Origin: an uncultured Peptococcaceae bacterium
GTDB taxonomy: Bacteria; Bacillota; Peptococcia; Peptococcales; Peptococcaceae
Reading direction: 5' to 3'
Length of the DNA stretch: 64,000 bases
Assembly (NCBI GenBank): GCA_934229395.1
Contig: CAKQDL010000003.1
Span: 1-64,000, forward strand
Both the position numbers and the translations under genes were made by a program. Shown piece by piece: positions 26,149-35,901 of the stretch (position 1 is the first letter of the stretch; every line of letters starts with the position of its first letter). A model generated the notes under the pieces. The model saw only the letters and a list, made by a program, of their open reading frames with translations. It searched no databases and was not told where the DNA came from.

Positions 26149-26164
26149 AATAGCCCTCATAATT

Positions 26165-26761
26165 TCATCGGTACAAGTTATTTTTTTCGATGTAGGATAT
26201 AACGTCGCCTGTCAAAAACATGCTTAAATTAGATTTGTTGTGTATGGCCTCACGAACCATGGTTGAAGAAACAGGCAACGTATCTAACGGAAGATGAATG
26301 AATGCAAAGGGGCTTTTTTTTAAAACACTTTGCACTTCATCAGATAATTTTAGACAATACTCGTGCCTGTCAATGACGACTATATTTACGCTCGTTAAAA
26401 GGTCTTGCCAGTGATACCAAGATTCAATTTTATTAAATGCGTCTGCACCCATCATGTAATAAAAAACATCATTTGGCAAGAGCTTGTTAAAATAGCGAAT
26501 GGTCTGCAATGTATATGACGGCTTTGGCAAAGAACGCTCAGCATCGTTCACCTCTAAATGAGAGTAAGGTTGAATTGCAAGCGCCGTCATGTTAAATCTG
26601 TGGTCATATGAAAGCATTCCTTCAAGTTCTTTGTGAGGAGGCACATAAGCAGGAATAAGCAATACTTTATCTAAGGATAAGGCGTTGTAAACCTGGTTTA
26701 CGGTATCGATGTGACCCAAATGAATTGGATTGAAGGTGCCACCAAACAAACCTATGTTCAT
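26165..26761 (-). CDS. nadD: Nicotinate-nucleotide adenylyltransferase
   Basis: The 198-residue nucleotidyltransferase makes nicotinate adenine dinucleotide from NaMN and ATP. GLFGGTFNPIHLGH at residue 4 carries the HxGH-type motif, and SSTMVREAI near residue 168 is the ISSTxIR-like motif. Usual length; 15 nt after proB. Confidence 0.95.
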   Translation of the reverse strand: MNIGLFGGTFNPIHLGHIDTVNQVYNALSLDKVLLIPAYVPPHKELEGMLSYDHRFNMTALAIQPYSHLEVNDAERSLPKPSYTLQTIRYFNKLLPNDVFYYMMGADAFNKIESWYHWQDLLTSVNIVVIDRHEYCLKLSDEVQSVLKKSPFAFIHLPLDTLPVSSTMVREAIHNKSNLSMFLTGDVISYIEKNNLYR

Positions 26762-26776
26762 ACCATTCTCCGTTTC

Positions 26777-27883
26777 TTATAGCAAACCAAAATTGTCTCT
26801 GTGGATGATTTCATCTTCTGTGTAATCTAAAAACTTCTTTGCAATTTCAGCGCTTTTTTGCCCCTTAATGCGCTCAATAAAATTTGAAGAATAATTTGTA
26901 ATGCCTTTGGCAAAAACTTTGCCCTCCAAATCACACACTGCAACGATTGAACCACGTTCGAAATCGCCAACGACACTTACAATACCACTAGGCAAAAGAG
27001 AGGTTCCGTTGCGTTTTAACGCATACTTTGCACCATCATCAACACTAAGATATCCTTCTTGGTCTGAACCATATAGAATCCAAGATTTTCGCGCATGAAT
27101 AGGATGGTGTGTGGCTTTAAAATAGGTCCCTACCTGCTTATCTTCCGCGATATCATATAATGCAGATAAATCCTTCCCCGACGTAATGACAAGCGGAATG
27201 CCTGCATTCGTGGATATTTTGGCTGCTTCTATCTTTGTATGCATACCACCAGTTCCGACATTTGTTAACGCAGTACCAGCCATTTGTTCAATTTCAGGCG
27301 TGATTTCTTCTACATACTGAATTTTTTCAGCATTGCTTGAAATCATCGGATTATCGGTATAAAGGCCATCAATATCCGTGAGTAATATTACAAGTTCTGC
27401 ATCGCTTAACACTGCAATAAGTGCAGCCAAAGTATCGTTGTCTCCAAATTTGATTTCTTCGTTTGCAACGCTATCGTTTTCATTGATAACAGGGATAACA
27501 CCAAGCTTCAATAATTCTAGAATTGTATTGCGTGCATTTAAAAAACGTTTGCGATTTTTTATATCCTCGCGAGTAAGAAGGAGCTGCGCTGAAATTTGAC
27601 CATATTCAAGAAAAGCTTTCTCGTAAATATGTAAAAGCATACCTTGTCCAATCGCAGCCATTGCTTGTTTTTCACTAATAGTGAGGTGTTTGTCTTGCAA
27701 ATTTAAACGGCATTTTCCTACGCCAATAGCACCAGATGTAACTAGAATAATTTCGTTACCGCTATTTTTCAAATCTGTCAAAACTGCACACAATTTTTCA
27801 ATGACACGTAAGTTGATTTGTCCGTTTTCATGTGTGAGGGAACTTGTTCCTACTTTTACAACGATTCTTTTGTTTGTTTTCAT
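26777..27883 (-). CDS. proB: Glutamate 5-kinase
   Basis: The 368-residue protein has an amino-acid kinase domain (VVKVGTSSLT at residue 8, NENDSVANEEIKFGDND near 140, GTGGMHTKIEAA near 215) and a C-terminal PUA domain (about 275-350). It phosphorylates glutamate in the first step of proline synthesis. The usual partner proA is absent from this window, and nadD follows instead. Confidence 0.95.
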   Translation of the reverse strand: MKTNKRIVVKVGTSSLTHENGQINLRVIEKLCAVLTDLKNSGNEIILVTSGAIGVGKCRLNLQDKHLTISEKQAMAAIGQGMLLHIYEKAFLEYGQISAQLLLTREDIKNRKRFLNARNTILELLKLGVIPVINENDSVANEEIKFGDNDTLAALIAVLSDAELVILLTDIDGLYTDNPMISSNAEKIQYVEEITPEIEQMAGTALTNVGTGGMHTKIEAAKISTNAGIPLVITSGKDLSALYDIAEDKQVGTYFKATHHPIHARKSWILYGSDQEGYLSVDDGAKYALKRNGTSLLPSGIVSVVGDFERGSIVAVCDLEGKVFAKGITNYSSNFIERIKGQKSAEIAKKFLDYTEDEIIHRDNFGLL

Positions 27884-27901
27884 AGCCTAAAACCAACCGT
27901 A

Positions 27902-28189
27902 TTACTTATCTTCAGGGTTTTCTCTAAACAATACAACCATTCTGCCAATAACCTGCACAAGTTCGGCTTCGAGTTCGTTTTTTAAGGTTTCACGAATCGT
28001 TTCATCAATTTCTGTACTGTTATTGAGAAACTTAACTTTTACAAGTTCATCTTTTGTTAATACTTCGTCAATAGATTGAAGAGTACCATCGGTTAATCCG
28101 TATTTTCCAACTAAAACCTTTGGCTTAATGTTTTGAGCTTCCGATTTCAATCTTTTAATATCTGCTTTTGATAATTCCATATAGTTCAC
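27902..28189 (-). CDS. yhbY: YhbY-type CRM RNA-binding protein
   Basis: This 95-residue protein with the KPKVLVGKYGLTDGTLQSIDEVL core (key element GKYGLTDG) belongs to the CRM domain family, which associates with pre-50S ribosomal particles. An AAAGGTG site lies ahead of the ATG. It is the first gene after the M23 terminator and heads the proB-nadD-yqeK-rsfS-murI run. Confidence 0.92.
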   Translation of the reverse strand: MNYMELSKADIKRLKSEAQNIKPKVLVGKYGLTDGTLQSIDEVLTKDELVKVKFLNNSTEIDETIRETLKNELEAELVQVIGRMVVLFRENPEDK

Positions 28190-28226
28190 CTTTTTTCTTA
28201 TTTTTCATATATATTAGATTCTTGAA

Positions 28227-28261
28227 AAAAGCTCTGAAAGAGAGCTTCTTCCAGAGCTTTT
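28227..28261 (-). terminator. Terminator of the M23 peptidase gene
   Basis: AAAAGCTCTG (28227-28236) pairs with CAGAGCTTTT (28252-28261). On the minus strand the hairpin is followed by a T-run, and it begins at the stop codon of the peptidase gene. Confidence 0.85.
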
Positions 28262-29441
28262 AAATTCCCAAATATGAAGCTGCGTTAACGACAGCCCCGT
28301 TAATACGTACTTCAAAATGTAAATGAGGACCTGTACTGGAACCTGTTGATCCAATATCGCCGAGTTGTTGACCGGCAGCGACTGTGTCACCTGCGGAAAC
28401 ATACAAGGCTGACATATGACCATACAATGTGCTCATGCCATTGCCGTGGTCGACAACAACGTAATTACCATAACTCCAATCGTAATCCGCAATAAGTACG
28501 GTGCCACCTTTAAAAGAAATAACCGGTGTTCCATAATTTGCCGCAATATCCGTTCCTAAATGAAAATCATAGCTTCCGTCAAGAGGATAGTCACGGCCAC
28601 CATATGAGCTGGTAACAACGTGACTGTCCGGCGCTGGCCAAATACCTTCACCAGCGACAACAACCTCGTATTTATCTGTTTCGTATGGTTTGAGATTTTC
28701 GTAGGTAATCGCATCTTTTTGCATAGAAACAATTTTGGCTGCAATTTCATCGGATTTTGCTTGCATTGCAGCAATGTTTTCTTTTAAGGCTGCTTCATCT
28801 TTTTGAAGCGCTGAATATGTGCTTTGTTGTTGTGTTTGTTGATCTGCAAGCAAAGCACGTACATCTTCCTGATCCGCTTTTAAGGCATTCAAAGCATTGA
28901 GTTGCTGTTCAAGGGTAGCCTTTTGAGCATCTAATTCCGTTTTAATTCCACTTACTTCATCCACAATTTCCTTGTCTTTTTTTGTAATATAAGCAAGGTA
29001 TTCCACTCGGGTTAGCAAATCAGAAACACTCTCTGATTGGAAAATAACATCTAGATAATTAATGTTGCCCTCTTTATAAATCGTTACGAGACGATCGTCC
29101 AGCGCCTTTTTACTTTCGGTTAATTTTTTCTCTGTTTCTGCGATTTTCTTGTTGGTATCGGAAATCGTTTTTTCCTGATCTGCAATTTGAGCGTTGTAGG
29201 AAGAAATTTTTTCTTCTGTAGCATTGATGGAATCGTTAATTTCTTTCATCTTAGCGACAGTCTCGTTTTTCAATGTTGTTTTGCTATCAAGCTCAGCCTT
29301 TTTTTGTTCAATAGAGCTGTTAACCGATGCTTGCTCATTTTGCAAATCGTTGACGGTTTCCGCTGATAATGACAATGAACAAATTGAGGATAAACCAAAA
29401 GATAGAACCAGCGTGCTAGCAAGTGTTCTCTTTAAAATCAT
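28260..29441 (-). CDS. Secreted coiled-coil M23 (LytM) peptidase, EnvC/PcsB-like
   Basis: The ATG at 29441 is preferred because GGAGAGG sits just upstream; an upstream ATG at 29459 lies before that site. The 393-residue protein has a signal peptide (basic start, hydrophobic stretch to about residue 26), a long coiled coil (about 30-245, rich in Glu/Lys/Gln) and a C-terminal M23 domain. The zinc ligands look intact: HLGTD (about 302-306) and GPHLHFEV (HxH, about 376). An active endopeptidase is therefore expected, unlike E. coli EnvC, which lacks the ligands. This layout suits a hydrolase activated by FtsEX, encoded about 6 kb downstream on the same strand; that pairing is inference. Confidence 0.88.
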   Translation of the reverse strand: MILKRTLASTLVLSFGLSSICSLSLSAETVNDLQNEQASVNSSIEQKKAELDSKTTLKNETVAKMKEINDSINATEEKISSYNAQIADQEKTISDTNKKIAETEKKLTESKKALDDRLVTIYKEGNINYLDVIFQSESVSDLLTRVEYLAYITKKDKEIVDEVSGIKTELDAQKATLEQQLNALNALKADQEDVRALLADQQTQQQSTYSALQKDEAALKENIAAMQAKSDEIAAKIVSMQKDAITYENLKPYETDKYEVVVAGEGIWPAPDSHVVTSSYGGRDYPLDGSYDFHLGTDIAANYGTPVISFKGGTVLIADYDWSYGNYVVVDHGNGMSTLYGHMSALYVSAGDTVAAGQQLGDIGSTGSSTGPHLHFEVRINGAVVNAASYLGI

Positions 29442-29462
29442 TCTTCCTCTCCGTTTCAAACC

Positions 29463-30062
29463 TTATAATCCAAGCGCCTCTCGGGCCAGCCTGTCGGCCA
29501 TATCATTAAATTTATCTCCTGAATGGCCTTTTACTTTAATAAATCTTATATCTATAAATTTTAATGCGTTTTGACAAAATGCGTGATAGGACTGTGTCGC
29601 CTCTAAATTTCTCTTCCATTCACCCAAAGCCCATTTTTCAATACCGAAATAATCATAGTATATATCAATATGAGGCCAGTTTTCCTTTAGGGCATACGAA
29701 ATAGCAAATTCACTTGCTTTTATTTCTCCGGCAACATTTCGTAACGCTACCAATGATGGGCTTTCAAATTTATCGGAAAAGCACTTAATTGTTTCTTCAT
29801 CTTTCATGATGATCGCACCGTAAGAAAAACGGCGTGTAGTCGCATCATAACTTCCATCAATGTATGCGCATGGATAGCGTTGAATGATATTGTCCTTTTC
29901 AGTAGAAAAAGTTTCGGTAGCTAAATAGGCTTCGGCTTCTTCTTTTGTCTTAAAACTTTTATATTCAGCGCCTTTATATCCCTTTACCTGCTTTTCACAG
30001 CTGCTCCAATCATTAAATAATCCGCATTGTCGTCCGCTTCTAACAGCATAATATTTTTTCAT
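29463..30062 (-). CDS. rnhA: Ribonuclease HI with N-terminal viroplasmin-like domain
   Basis: I start it at 30062 (MKKYYAVRSGRQCGLF); an upstream in-frame start at 30101 would lie inside the ferredoxin terminator hairpin. The 199-residue protein has an RNase H N-terminal hybrid-binding domain (about 1-45, with the KYYAVRxGRxxGLF signature) and a type 1 RNase H domain. Acidic active-site residues appear in AYIDGSYD, AGEIKASEFA, YYDYFGIEKW and KFNDMADRLA. It degrades RNA in RNA-DNA hybrids. Confidence 0.92.
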   Translation of the reverse strand: MKKYYAVRSGRQCGLFNDWSSCEKQVKGYKGAEYKSFKTKEEAEAYLATETFSTEKDNIIQRYPCAYIDGSYDATTRRFSYGAIIMKDEETIKCFSDKFESPSLVALRNVAGEIKASEFAISYALKENWPHIDIYYDYFGIEKWALGEWKRNLEATQSYHAFCQNALKFIDIRFIKVKGHSGDKFNDMADRLAREALGL

Positions 30063-30077
30063 AATTCTTTTAAATAT

Positions 30078-30111
30078 AAAAGGCTTATCACAAGGAAGCA
30101 ATAAGCCTTTT
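30078..30111 (-). terminator. Terminator of the ferredoxin gene
   Basis: Perfect 11-bp arms (AAAAGGCTTAT, 30078-30088, and its complement, 30101-30111) around a 12-nt loop, A/T-flanked on both sides. It follows the ferredoxin stop codon by 8 nt. Confidence 0.85.
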
Positions 30112-30119
30112 AGTGGTCC

Positions 30120-30296
30120 TTATTCTGCAGCAATTGCACTAGCTGGGCAAACACCTGCGCAGCTACCGCAGGAAATGCACATACCAGCATCGATTGCACG
30201 AGTACCATCGCCGCTATCAGAGATAGCGCCAACTGGACATTCACCTTCGCATGCGCCGCATGCAAGGCAAGCAGAAGCGTCTACTACATATGCCAT
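30120..30296 (-). CDS. 2[4Fe-4S] ferredoxin
   Basis: The start at 30296 follows a GAGGTG site; an upstream GTG lies within that site. The 58-residue protein is a classical clostridial-type ferredoxin with two cluster motifs, CLACGACEGECP (about residue 9) and CISCGSCAGVCP (about 39). It is a small soluble electron carrier in anaerobic metabolism, with its own promoter and terminator. Confidence 0.95.
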   Translation of the reverse strand: MAYVVDASACLACGACEGECPVGAISDSGDGTRAIDAGMCISCGSCAGVCPASAIAAE

Positions 30297-30329
30297 ATTT
30301 ATACACCTCACTCTATTTATTTACTGCTT

Positions 30330-30358
30330 ATTATATCAAAGCTTTGAAAAAAAGTAAA
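30330..30358 (-). promoter_or_regulatory. Promoter of the ferredoxin gene
   Basis: On the minus strand TTTACT (30353-30358), 17 bp, then a perfect TATAAT (30330-30335). It drives a monocistronic transcript ending at the hairpin at 30078. Confidence 0.7.
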
Positions 30359-30469
30359 ATCAATGTAAGCGTCTTATTGTTAAAAATATTATTATATTCA
30401 GTAACAAATAGGATGATTGAAGAAAATGTATTCACAGAAACCTTTCTGCAAGGGGATTGCAGCATAATA

Positions 30470-31399
30470 TTATTCTTTTGAAAAGAATTTCCTGGCATTT
30501 TTGGCATCGTTGGAAATTGTAAGCTTCAGCTCGTCTAAGTTTTTGAACTTTGATATGTGCCGTAAAAAATGGCTAATTTCTATACACAAGTCTTCTCCAT
30601 AAATATCTTGATTAAAATCTAATAAATGGATTTCAATTGTAATCTTTGAGGAGTCATCGACGGTTGGTCTCGTGCCAATATTCAAAACGCCGTTATAGCT
30701 TATATCTGGATGTCGTGTTAACCAAGCTTTCGCGGCATATACGCCAAATGCTGGGAGCAACAGCGTTGTATCGTAATCGATATTGGCTGTAGGAAAATTC
30801 ATTTTTCGTCCATTCTGAGCCCCATGAATGACTTCCCCGCACAAACGATATTTGTAGCCAAGTAATTCGTTGGCTAATAGTAAATTGCCTGCTTTGATTT
30901 GTTTTCTAATAAGCGAACTGCTAACAATGTTGTTTTCGTATTCAAAGGGCGGCTCTATATGGACAGCAATACCTCGAGGTGCCATTTTTTCCTTTAGCAA
31001 AACGGGAGTTCCGCTTGCCTTAAAACCAAAGGAATAGTTAAACCCAACCACAACACCGCATACACTCAATGTTTCAAGTAGGATTTTTTCTATAAAATCA
31101 TTGGCTGTTATTTTAGAAAATGTTTCGTCGCAAGCAAGGGTAATGACTTCATCAGCCCCTAATGTTTCCAGTACAGTATATTTTTCATTTTGTGGCAGAA
31201 GATATTTAAAATCCGGGTTTTGAATGGATTGCCATTGAGGATGAAAGGTTAGTACTGTAAGCTTTGCATTTAATTCATTTGCCAAAACTCTTGCGTTGGC
31301 AATAAGCTGCCTATGTCCCTTATGCAATCCGTCAAAATTACCTAGAACAACGACTCTTCTATCAGGAATAATTTTATCTATGCTAGTATATACAATCAA
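30470..31399 (-). CDS. ribF: Bifunctional riboflavin kinase / FAD synthetase
   Basis: The 309-residue protein has an N-terminal FMN adenylyltransferase domain (VLGNFDGLHKGHRQLI, about residue 18) and a C-terminal flavokinase domain (GRKMNFPTANIDYD, about 197). It turns riboflavin into FMN and FAD. It is the last gene of the rimP-nusA-infB operon, 12 nt after truB. Confidence 0.95.
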   Translation of the reverse strand: MIVYTSIDKIIPDRRVVVLGNFDGLHKGHRQLIANARVLANELNAKLTVLTFHPQWQSIQNPDFKYLLPQNEKYTVLETLGADEVITLACDETFSKITANDFIEKILLETLSVCGVVVGFNYSFGFKASGTPVLLKEKMAPRGIAVHIEPPFEYENNIVSSSLIRKQIKAGNLLLANELLGYKYRLCGEVIHGAQNGRKMNFPTANIDYDTTLLLPAFGVYAAKAWLTRHPDISYNGVLNIGTRPTVDDSSKITIEIHLLDFNQDIYGEDLCIEISHFLRHISKFKNLDELKLTISNDAKNARKFFSKE

Positions 31400-31411
31400 T
31401 TGCTATACCTC

Positions 31412-32302
31412 TCAAATATGAAATACTTTTTTGGGTACAAAATAGCCATTATCAATGCGTCCTACAGAAACCAGTTCGCCTTGATATGTTGCTTGGGCAA
31501 AATCATCGTGGATTACTAAATCAGTATTTTCATAGTTGCTTAGTTTAATGGCTTTGCCATTAAAGAGATCTTTTATATCTGCATCACTCTCAATGACAAT
31601 CTTAGGAAAAGCCAAAGCATCACTAGATGGCGTTAGAAGGTCGTAAGGACTTTCTGAGTTTCTTAGTTCGTCAATACTGATGCAATCCTCAAGCGCAAAC
31701 TTGCCTTCTTTTGTGCGTGTGAGATCAGACATACATCCACAGCTGCCACATTTTCTGGCAATATCTTGGCACAACGTACGAATGTAGGTCCCTTTTGAGC
31801 AGCACACATCGATGGTTGCCTCATTGCTTGCATATGAAATACATTTCAGGCTAAAAATCTCGATATCACGCGCAGGTATCTCACCAATATCAATACCTTC
31901 ACGAGCATACTTATATAACGGTTTACCGTTTTTCTTAATAGCAGAATACATTGGAGGCGTTTGTTTTTGCGGCCCTAGGAATGTCCCTAATATGGATTCA
32001 AACTCTTCTTTTTCTAGTTTTGGCAAATCACAATTAGAAACGACTTCACCAGAAATATCCTGGGTATCTGTTTCTTGTCCGAAACGAATCACTGCGCGAT
32101 AGCTTTTGTTGTCGTATACAAGATATTCGTTTAATCTCGTAGCATGATTGACGGATAACACCATAACGCCTGTGGCATCTGGGTCGAGTGTCCCATTGTG
32201 GCCAACTTTTTTTGTATGAAATGTTCTGCGTGTAATATTAACAAGATCGTGAGAAGTCATATCTTTTGGTTTATTAATAAGTAAAATACCGCTATTTGAC
32301 AT
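31412..32302 (-). CDS. truB: tRNA pseudouridine55 synthase
   Basis: The start is set at the ATG at 32302, preceded by GGGAGG 9 nt upstream; a longer reading from 32335 lies inside nrnA. The 296-residue enzyme has the GHNGTLDPDATGVM motif with the catalytic aspartate (about residue 35) and a C-terminal PUA-like domain. It overlaps nrnA by 11 nt. Confidence 0.95.
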   Translation of the reverse strand: MSNSGILLINKPKDMTSHDLVNITRRTFHTKKVGHNGTLDPDATGVMVLSVNHATRLNEYLVYDNKSYRAVIRFGQETDTQDISGEVVSNCDLPKLEKEEFESILGTFLGPQKQTPPMYSAIKKNGKPLYKYAREGIDIGEIPARDIEIFSLKCISYASNEATIDVCCSKGTYIRTLCQDIARKCGSCGCMSDLTRTKEGKFALEDCISIDELRNSESPYDLLTPSSDALAFPKIVIESDADIKDLFNGKAIKLSNYENTDLVIHDDFAQATYQGELVSVGRIDNGYFVPKKVFHI

Positions 32303-33266
32303 CGATATATTCCTCCCAATTGCAGTTGATTTCATTTAATACTTTTTCTGTTGCAGATTGTAAATTGTCTGTTATGGTCGCGCCTGATGCACGAACGTGG
32401 CCACCGCCACCGAAGCCGGCGCAAAACTTGTTTGCATCAAAATAATCTTTTGTACGCAAGCTGATTTTGCATTGGCCTTTCTTTAGTTCGGTAAATAGAA
32501 TTGCTAATTCCACACCAGCAATTTGCTTAATGAGCGAAACAACACCATCTAAATCTGCAGAGGTTGCCTTCATATCTTGGAGCAGTTCATATGAGAAAAC
32601 AGCATATGCAACCTTATCCTCACGCATAAAACGAATGTTTGAGTAAAGGTAACCGTAGATATTCATTTGTTTGCGGCTTGTGTTTTCGAAAACGTTTGCT
32701 TGAACCAAGCTTTTATCAGCTTCTGAAGCCAGTAAAAATGCAGCAAGTTCAAAGGTTTCTTGCGTTGCATTCGGATACATAAAAGAGCCTGTGTCAGTAC
32801 TTATACCTGTGTACAAACTGGTTGCGGTCTCTTTTGTTATAGCCATTTGTGCATGTTGTGCCATACGCGTAAGCACTTCGCACGTTGAGGATGCTTCACC
32901 GTCAACAATATTAATGACACCAAAGTTTGTATTACTAATGTGATGATCAATATTGATCCACTCTTTTTGTTTAAAGGCTTCTGGCAGTTCGCCAATTCGC
33001 TCAAAAGAAGCGCAGTCTACTGCGATGCAGACATCAGGCACTGCTGAAAAGCTATCTGCTTTCGTTATATTCTCGAAGCGATACAAAAAACTTAAATTTT
33101 CAGGTAAAATTTCTTGATTATACATATCAACACAAAGCCCTGCGGAGATTAGAATCTCTGCAAGGCCAGTTTGCGCACCCAAACAATCGCCATCACCTCT
33201 CATATGAGAGAAGATGGCTATTCTTGAATAATTATTAGCTTTAATAAAATCCAAAATTCTTTGCAC
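32292..33266 (-). CDS. nrnA: DHH/DHHA1 phosphoesterase, NrnA-like (oligoribonuclease / pAp phosphatase)
   Basis: The 324-residue protein has the DHH-family motifs: HMRGDGDCLGAQ (about residue 20), VDCASFERIG (about 86), NIDHHISNTNFG (about 110) and DTGSF, then a DHHA1 domain ending in FGGGGHVRASGATI. Relatives degrade nanoRNA and dephosphorylate 3'-phosphoadenosine 5'-phosphate. It occupies the position between rbfA and truB common in Bacillota. Confidence 0.92.
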   Translation of the reverse strand: MQRILDFIKANNYSRIAIFSHMRGDGDCLGAQTGLAEILISAGLCVDMYNQEILPENLSFLYRFENITKADSFSAVPDVCIAVDCASFERIGELPEAFKQKEWINIDHHISNTNFGVINIVDGEASSTCEVLTRMAQHAQMAITKETATSLYTGISTDTGSFMYPNATQETFELAAFLLASEADKSLVQANVFENTSRKQMNIYGYLYSNIRFMREDKVAYAVFSYELLQDMKATSADLDGVVSLIKQIAGVELAILFTELKKGQCKISLRTKDYFDANKFCAGFGGGGHVRASGATITDNLQSATEKVLNEINCNWEEYIDVK

Positions 33267-33269
33267 AGT

Positions 33270-33611
33270 TTAATCCTCGAGTTCGCCAAGAATCTTTTCT
33301 ATCTTTGCTCCGTATTCTAAGGAGTCATCAAGATAAAAACGAAGTTCCGGTACTTTTCTTATCTTTAAACGTTGGCTTAGAGCTGAACGGATAAAACCGT
33401 TTGTTTTTTCCAATGCTTCAAGGAGTTTTTCACGGTCGCTTGTAGAACCTAATTTGCTGACGTAAACTCTAGCAAATGACAAATCATTGGAAACCTCTAC
33501 ATCGGTTACGCTTACCATGGAGTCGATATGTGGATTTCTGATTTCACTAGCGAAAATCTCTGTTAAGTCTCGTTTGATTTCACCAGCTAAACGATAATTT
33601 CTCTTAGACAT
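33270..33611 (-). CDS. rbfA: Ribosome-binding factor A
   Basis: The ATG at 33611 (MSKRNYRLAGEIKRDL) follows AAGAGGTG; an adjacent ATG at 33614 is also possible, and the longer reading into infB is not. The 113-residue KH-like protein matures the 30S subunit (16S 5' end, cold adaptation). The family segment DVEVSNDLSFARVYVS is present. 10 nt after infB. Confidence 0.94.
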   Translation of the reverse strand: MSKRNYRLAGEIKRDLTEIFASEIRNPHIDSMVSVTDVEVSNDLSFARVYVSKLGSTSDREKLLEALEKTNGFIRSALSQRLKIRKVPELRFYLDDSLEYGAKIEKILGELED

Positions 33612-33621
33612 CATGCACCTC

Positions 33622-35901
33622 TTAAAGATTTCTCTTAATTTCTTCAAGGATATAAGCTTCAAAAATGTCGCCTTCCTTGAAGTCGTTAAATCTTTCTAAG
33701 CTGATACCGCATTCATAACCACTGGCAACTTCTTTGACGTCATCTTTGAAGCGCTTTAGTGCAGCAATTTCGCCATCGTGAATAACAATACCATCACGAA
33801 TCACACGAATTTTACTATGACGGGTAATTTTACCGTCTGTTACATAAGAGCCAGCAATATTCCCTACTTTAGGAACTTTAATAATACTACGGATTTCTGC
33901 TTGACCTTGTTCAACCTCTTTAATTTCCGGAGCAAGCAAACCGCTCATTGCTGCTTTTACGTCGTCAATGGCTTCATAGATGATGCTATATGTTTTAACA
34001 TCGACCTGTTCTTTTTCCGCTGCTTTCTTAGCATTGGCATCTGGACGTACATTGAAACCAATAATAATTGCATTGGACGCAGAAGCCAAGGTGATGTCGG
34101 TTTCACGGATACCGCCAACGGCTGTGCGGATGATATTTACGCGCACTTCATCGGTGCTGAGTTTTTCAAGAGATTGTTTGATGGCTTCGATAGAACCTTG
34201 GGTATCAGCCTTTAGTACAATGTTAAGTTCTTGAACGTTACCTTCTTGGATTTGACTAAACAAGTCTTCCAAAGAAACCTTGCCGCCACGAGAAATTTCT
34301 GCGAAATGTTTTTCTTGTGAACGTTGTTCCGCAACTTGTTTTGCAAGACGTTCGTCCTTAACAACAACAAAGTCGTCCCCAGCTACAGGGACCTCGTTGA
34401 GACCTAGGATTTCAACAGGAACAGATGGTGCTGCAGAATTGATTGGCTTGCCATGATAGTCAAACATTGCACGAATGCGACCTTGTGTAGCACCAACAAT
34501 TAAGAAATCGCCGTTGCGAAGGGTGCCGTTTTGTACCAGTAAGGTCGCTGTTGCACCGCGACTCTTATCGAGCTTAGATTCCACAACTTTACCACGTGCG
34601 CTTCTCTTTGGATTTGCTTTTAAATCTTCCATTTCTGCCACAAGAAGAATCATTTCAAGCAAATCGTTAATACCGATGTTTTTCTTGGCGGAAACAGGAA
34701 CCATAATTGTTTCGCCGCCCCACTCTTCGGAAATAAGGCCGTATTGGCTTAATTCGGTTTTTACATTATCAGGATTTGCATCTGGTTTATCGATTTTATT
34801 GATTGCTACAATAATCGGCACATTCGCCGCTTTTGCGTGGTCAATTGCTTCGATGGTTTGTGGCATAACACCGTCATCAGCCGCAACAACCAAAATTGCA
34901 ATGTCGGTTACCTGAGCACCACGTGCACGCATGGCGGTAAACGCTTCGTGACCAGGCGTATCCAAGAAAGTAATCTTCTCGCCATTAATACGAACCTGAT
35001 ATGCACCAATGTGTTGGGTAATGCCGCCGGCTTCAGATGAAGTAACGTTAGAGTTTCTGATTTGGTCAAGCAAAGATGTTTTACCGTGGTCAACGTGACC
35101 CATAATGGTAACAACTGGAGGGCGCTTAACCATATCTTCTGGGCGATCTTCTTCTTCGTGTTCGCTCAAAAGATTTTCTTCACTTGTGGCTTTTTGTTCG
35201 ATGGTTGCACCATATTCTTCAACAACAATTGTTGCGGTTTCAAAATCAAGCTCTTGGTTCATGGTAGCCATCATACCTAAGCTCATAAGTTTCATGATAA
35301 CTTCAGAAGCTTTTTTCCCGAGCTGTTTTGCCAAATCTTGTACGGTAATAGCATGCTCCATAACAACGTGATGTTGTACTTCAGCAAATTCATGTACTTC
35401 TTTTGGCGCTGCTTGATTCTTTTTGTTCTTTCTGTTTTTATTTCCTTTATTATTGAAGCCCTTTTTGTCACGTGATTTCTTGAAAGAATTGCCGTATTCT
35501 TCATTATTATTTTGATAGGAAGACTTGGATTTTTTTTTCTGATTTTTATTTTGATCAGTTTTGGTAGTTGCTTGCCCTTTGTTTTCAGGGCGTTTGCTTT
35601 GTTGCTTTTGTGAATTTTGAGGCTGCACTTTTTTATCGCCATCATTTTTTTGTTGTGCCTTATGTGCTGTTGCTGGCTTGTTATTTGAGGCGTTATTTTT
35701 TTGTTCAGGAGCAGCCTTTTTTTGTGGTTGTTCCATAGGCGTATTTTCCTTAAAGTTTTTTCTTATCTTTTCTGCATCGGATTCATCAATTGAACTCATA
35801 TGATTGGATACATTGATGCCGAGCTTGTTAGATTCTTTTACAACTGTTTTGGAGTCTTGGTGTAATTCCTTTGCTAATTCGTAGATTCTGATTTTTCCCA
35901 T
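33622..35901 (-). CDS. infB: Translation initiation factor IF-2
   Basis: The ATG at 35901 ([13 protein letters not shown]) has GGAGG 6 nt upstream, and an earlier in-frame start has no site. The 759-residue GTPase has an IF2_N domain (about 1-50) and a Lys/Gln/Asn-rich low-complexity linker (about 60-170). A second N-domain follows (about 180-240), then the G domain with [12 protein letters not shown] (about 265), [15 protein letters not shown] and [12 protein letters not shown], and C-terminal domains to the end. It places initiator tRNA on the 30S subunit. Its start overlaps ylxQ by 28 nt. Confidence 0.97.
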   Translation of the reverse strand: MGKIRIYELAKELHQDSKTVVKESNKLGINVSNHMSSIDESDAEKIRKNFKENTPMEQPQKKAAPEQKNNASNNKPATAHKAQQKNDGDKKVQPQNSQKQQSKRPENKGQATTKTDQNKNQKKKSKSSYQNNNEEYGNSFKKSRDKKGFNNKGNKNRKNKKNQAAPKEVHEFAEVQHHVVMEHAITVQDLAKQLGKKASEVIMKLMSLGMMATMNQELDFETATIVVEEYGATIEQKATSEENLLSEHEEEDRPEDMVKRPPVVTIMGHVDHGKTSLLDQIRNSNVTSSEAGGITQHIGAYQVRINGEKITFLDTPGHEAFTAMRARGAQVTDIAILVVAADDGVMPQTIEAIDHAKAANVPIIVAINKIDKPDANPDNVKTELSQYGLISEEWGGETIMVPVSAKKNIGINDLLEMILLVAEMEDLKANPKRSARGKVVESKLDKSRGATATLLVQNGTLRNGDFLIVGATQGRIRAMFDYHGKPINSAAPSVPVEILGLNEVPVAGDDFVVVKDERLAKQVAEQRSQEKHFAEISRGGKVSLEDLFSQIQEGNVQELNIVLKADTQGSIEAIKQSLEKLSTDEVRVNIIRTAVGGIRETDITLASASNAIIIGFNVRPDANAKKAAEKEQVDVKTYSIIYEAIDDVKAAMSGLLAPEIKEVEQGQAEIRSIIKVPKVGNIAGSYVTDGKITRHSKIRVIRDGIVIHDGEIAALKRFKDDVKEVASGYECGISLERFNDFKEGDIFEAYILEEIKRNL

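Noticed and set aside
34475..34915. 146-codon plus-strand reading frame inside infB
   Set aside because: It is an antisense shadow of the IF-2 G domain, without ribosome site or recognisable motif.
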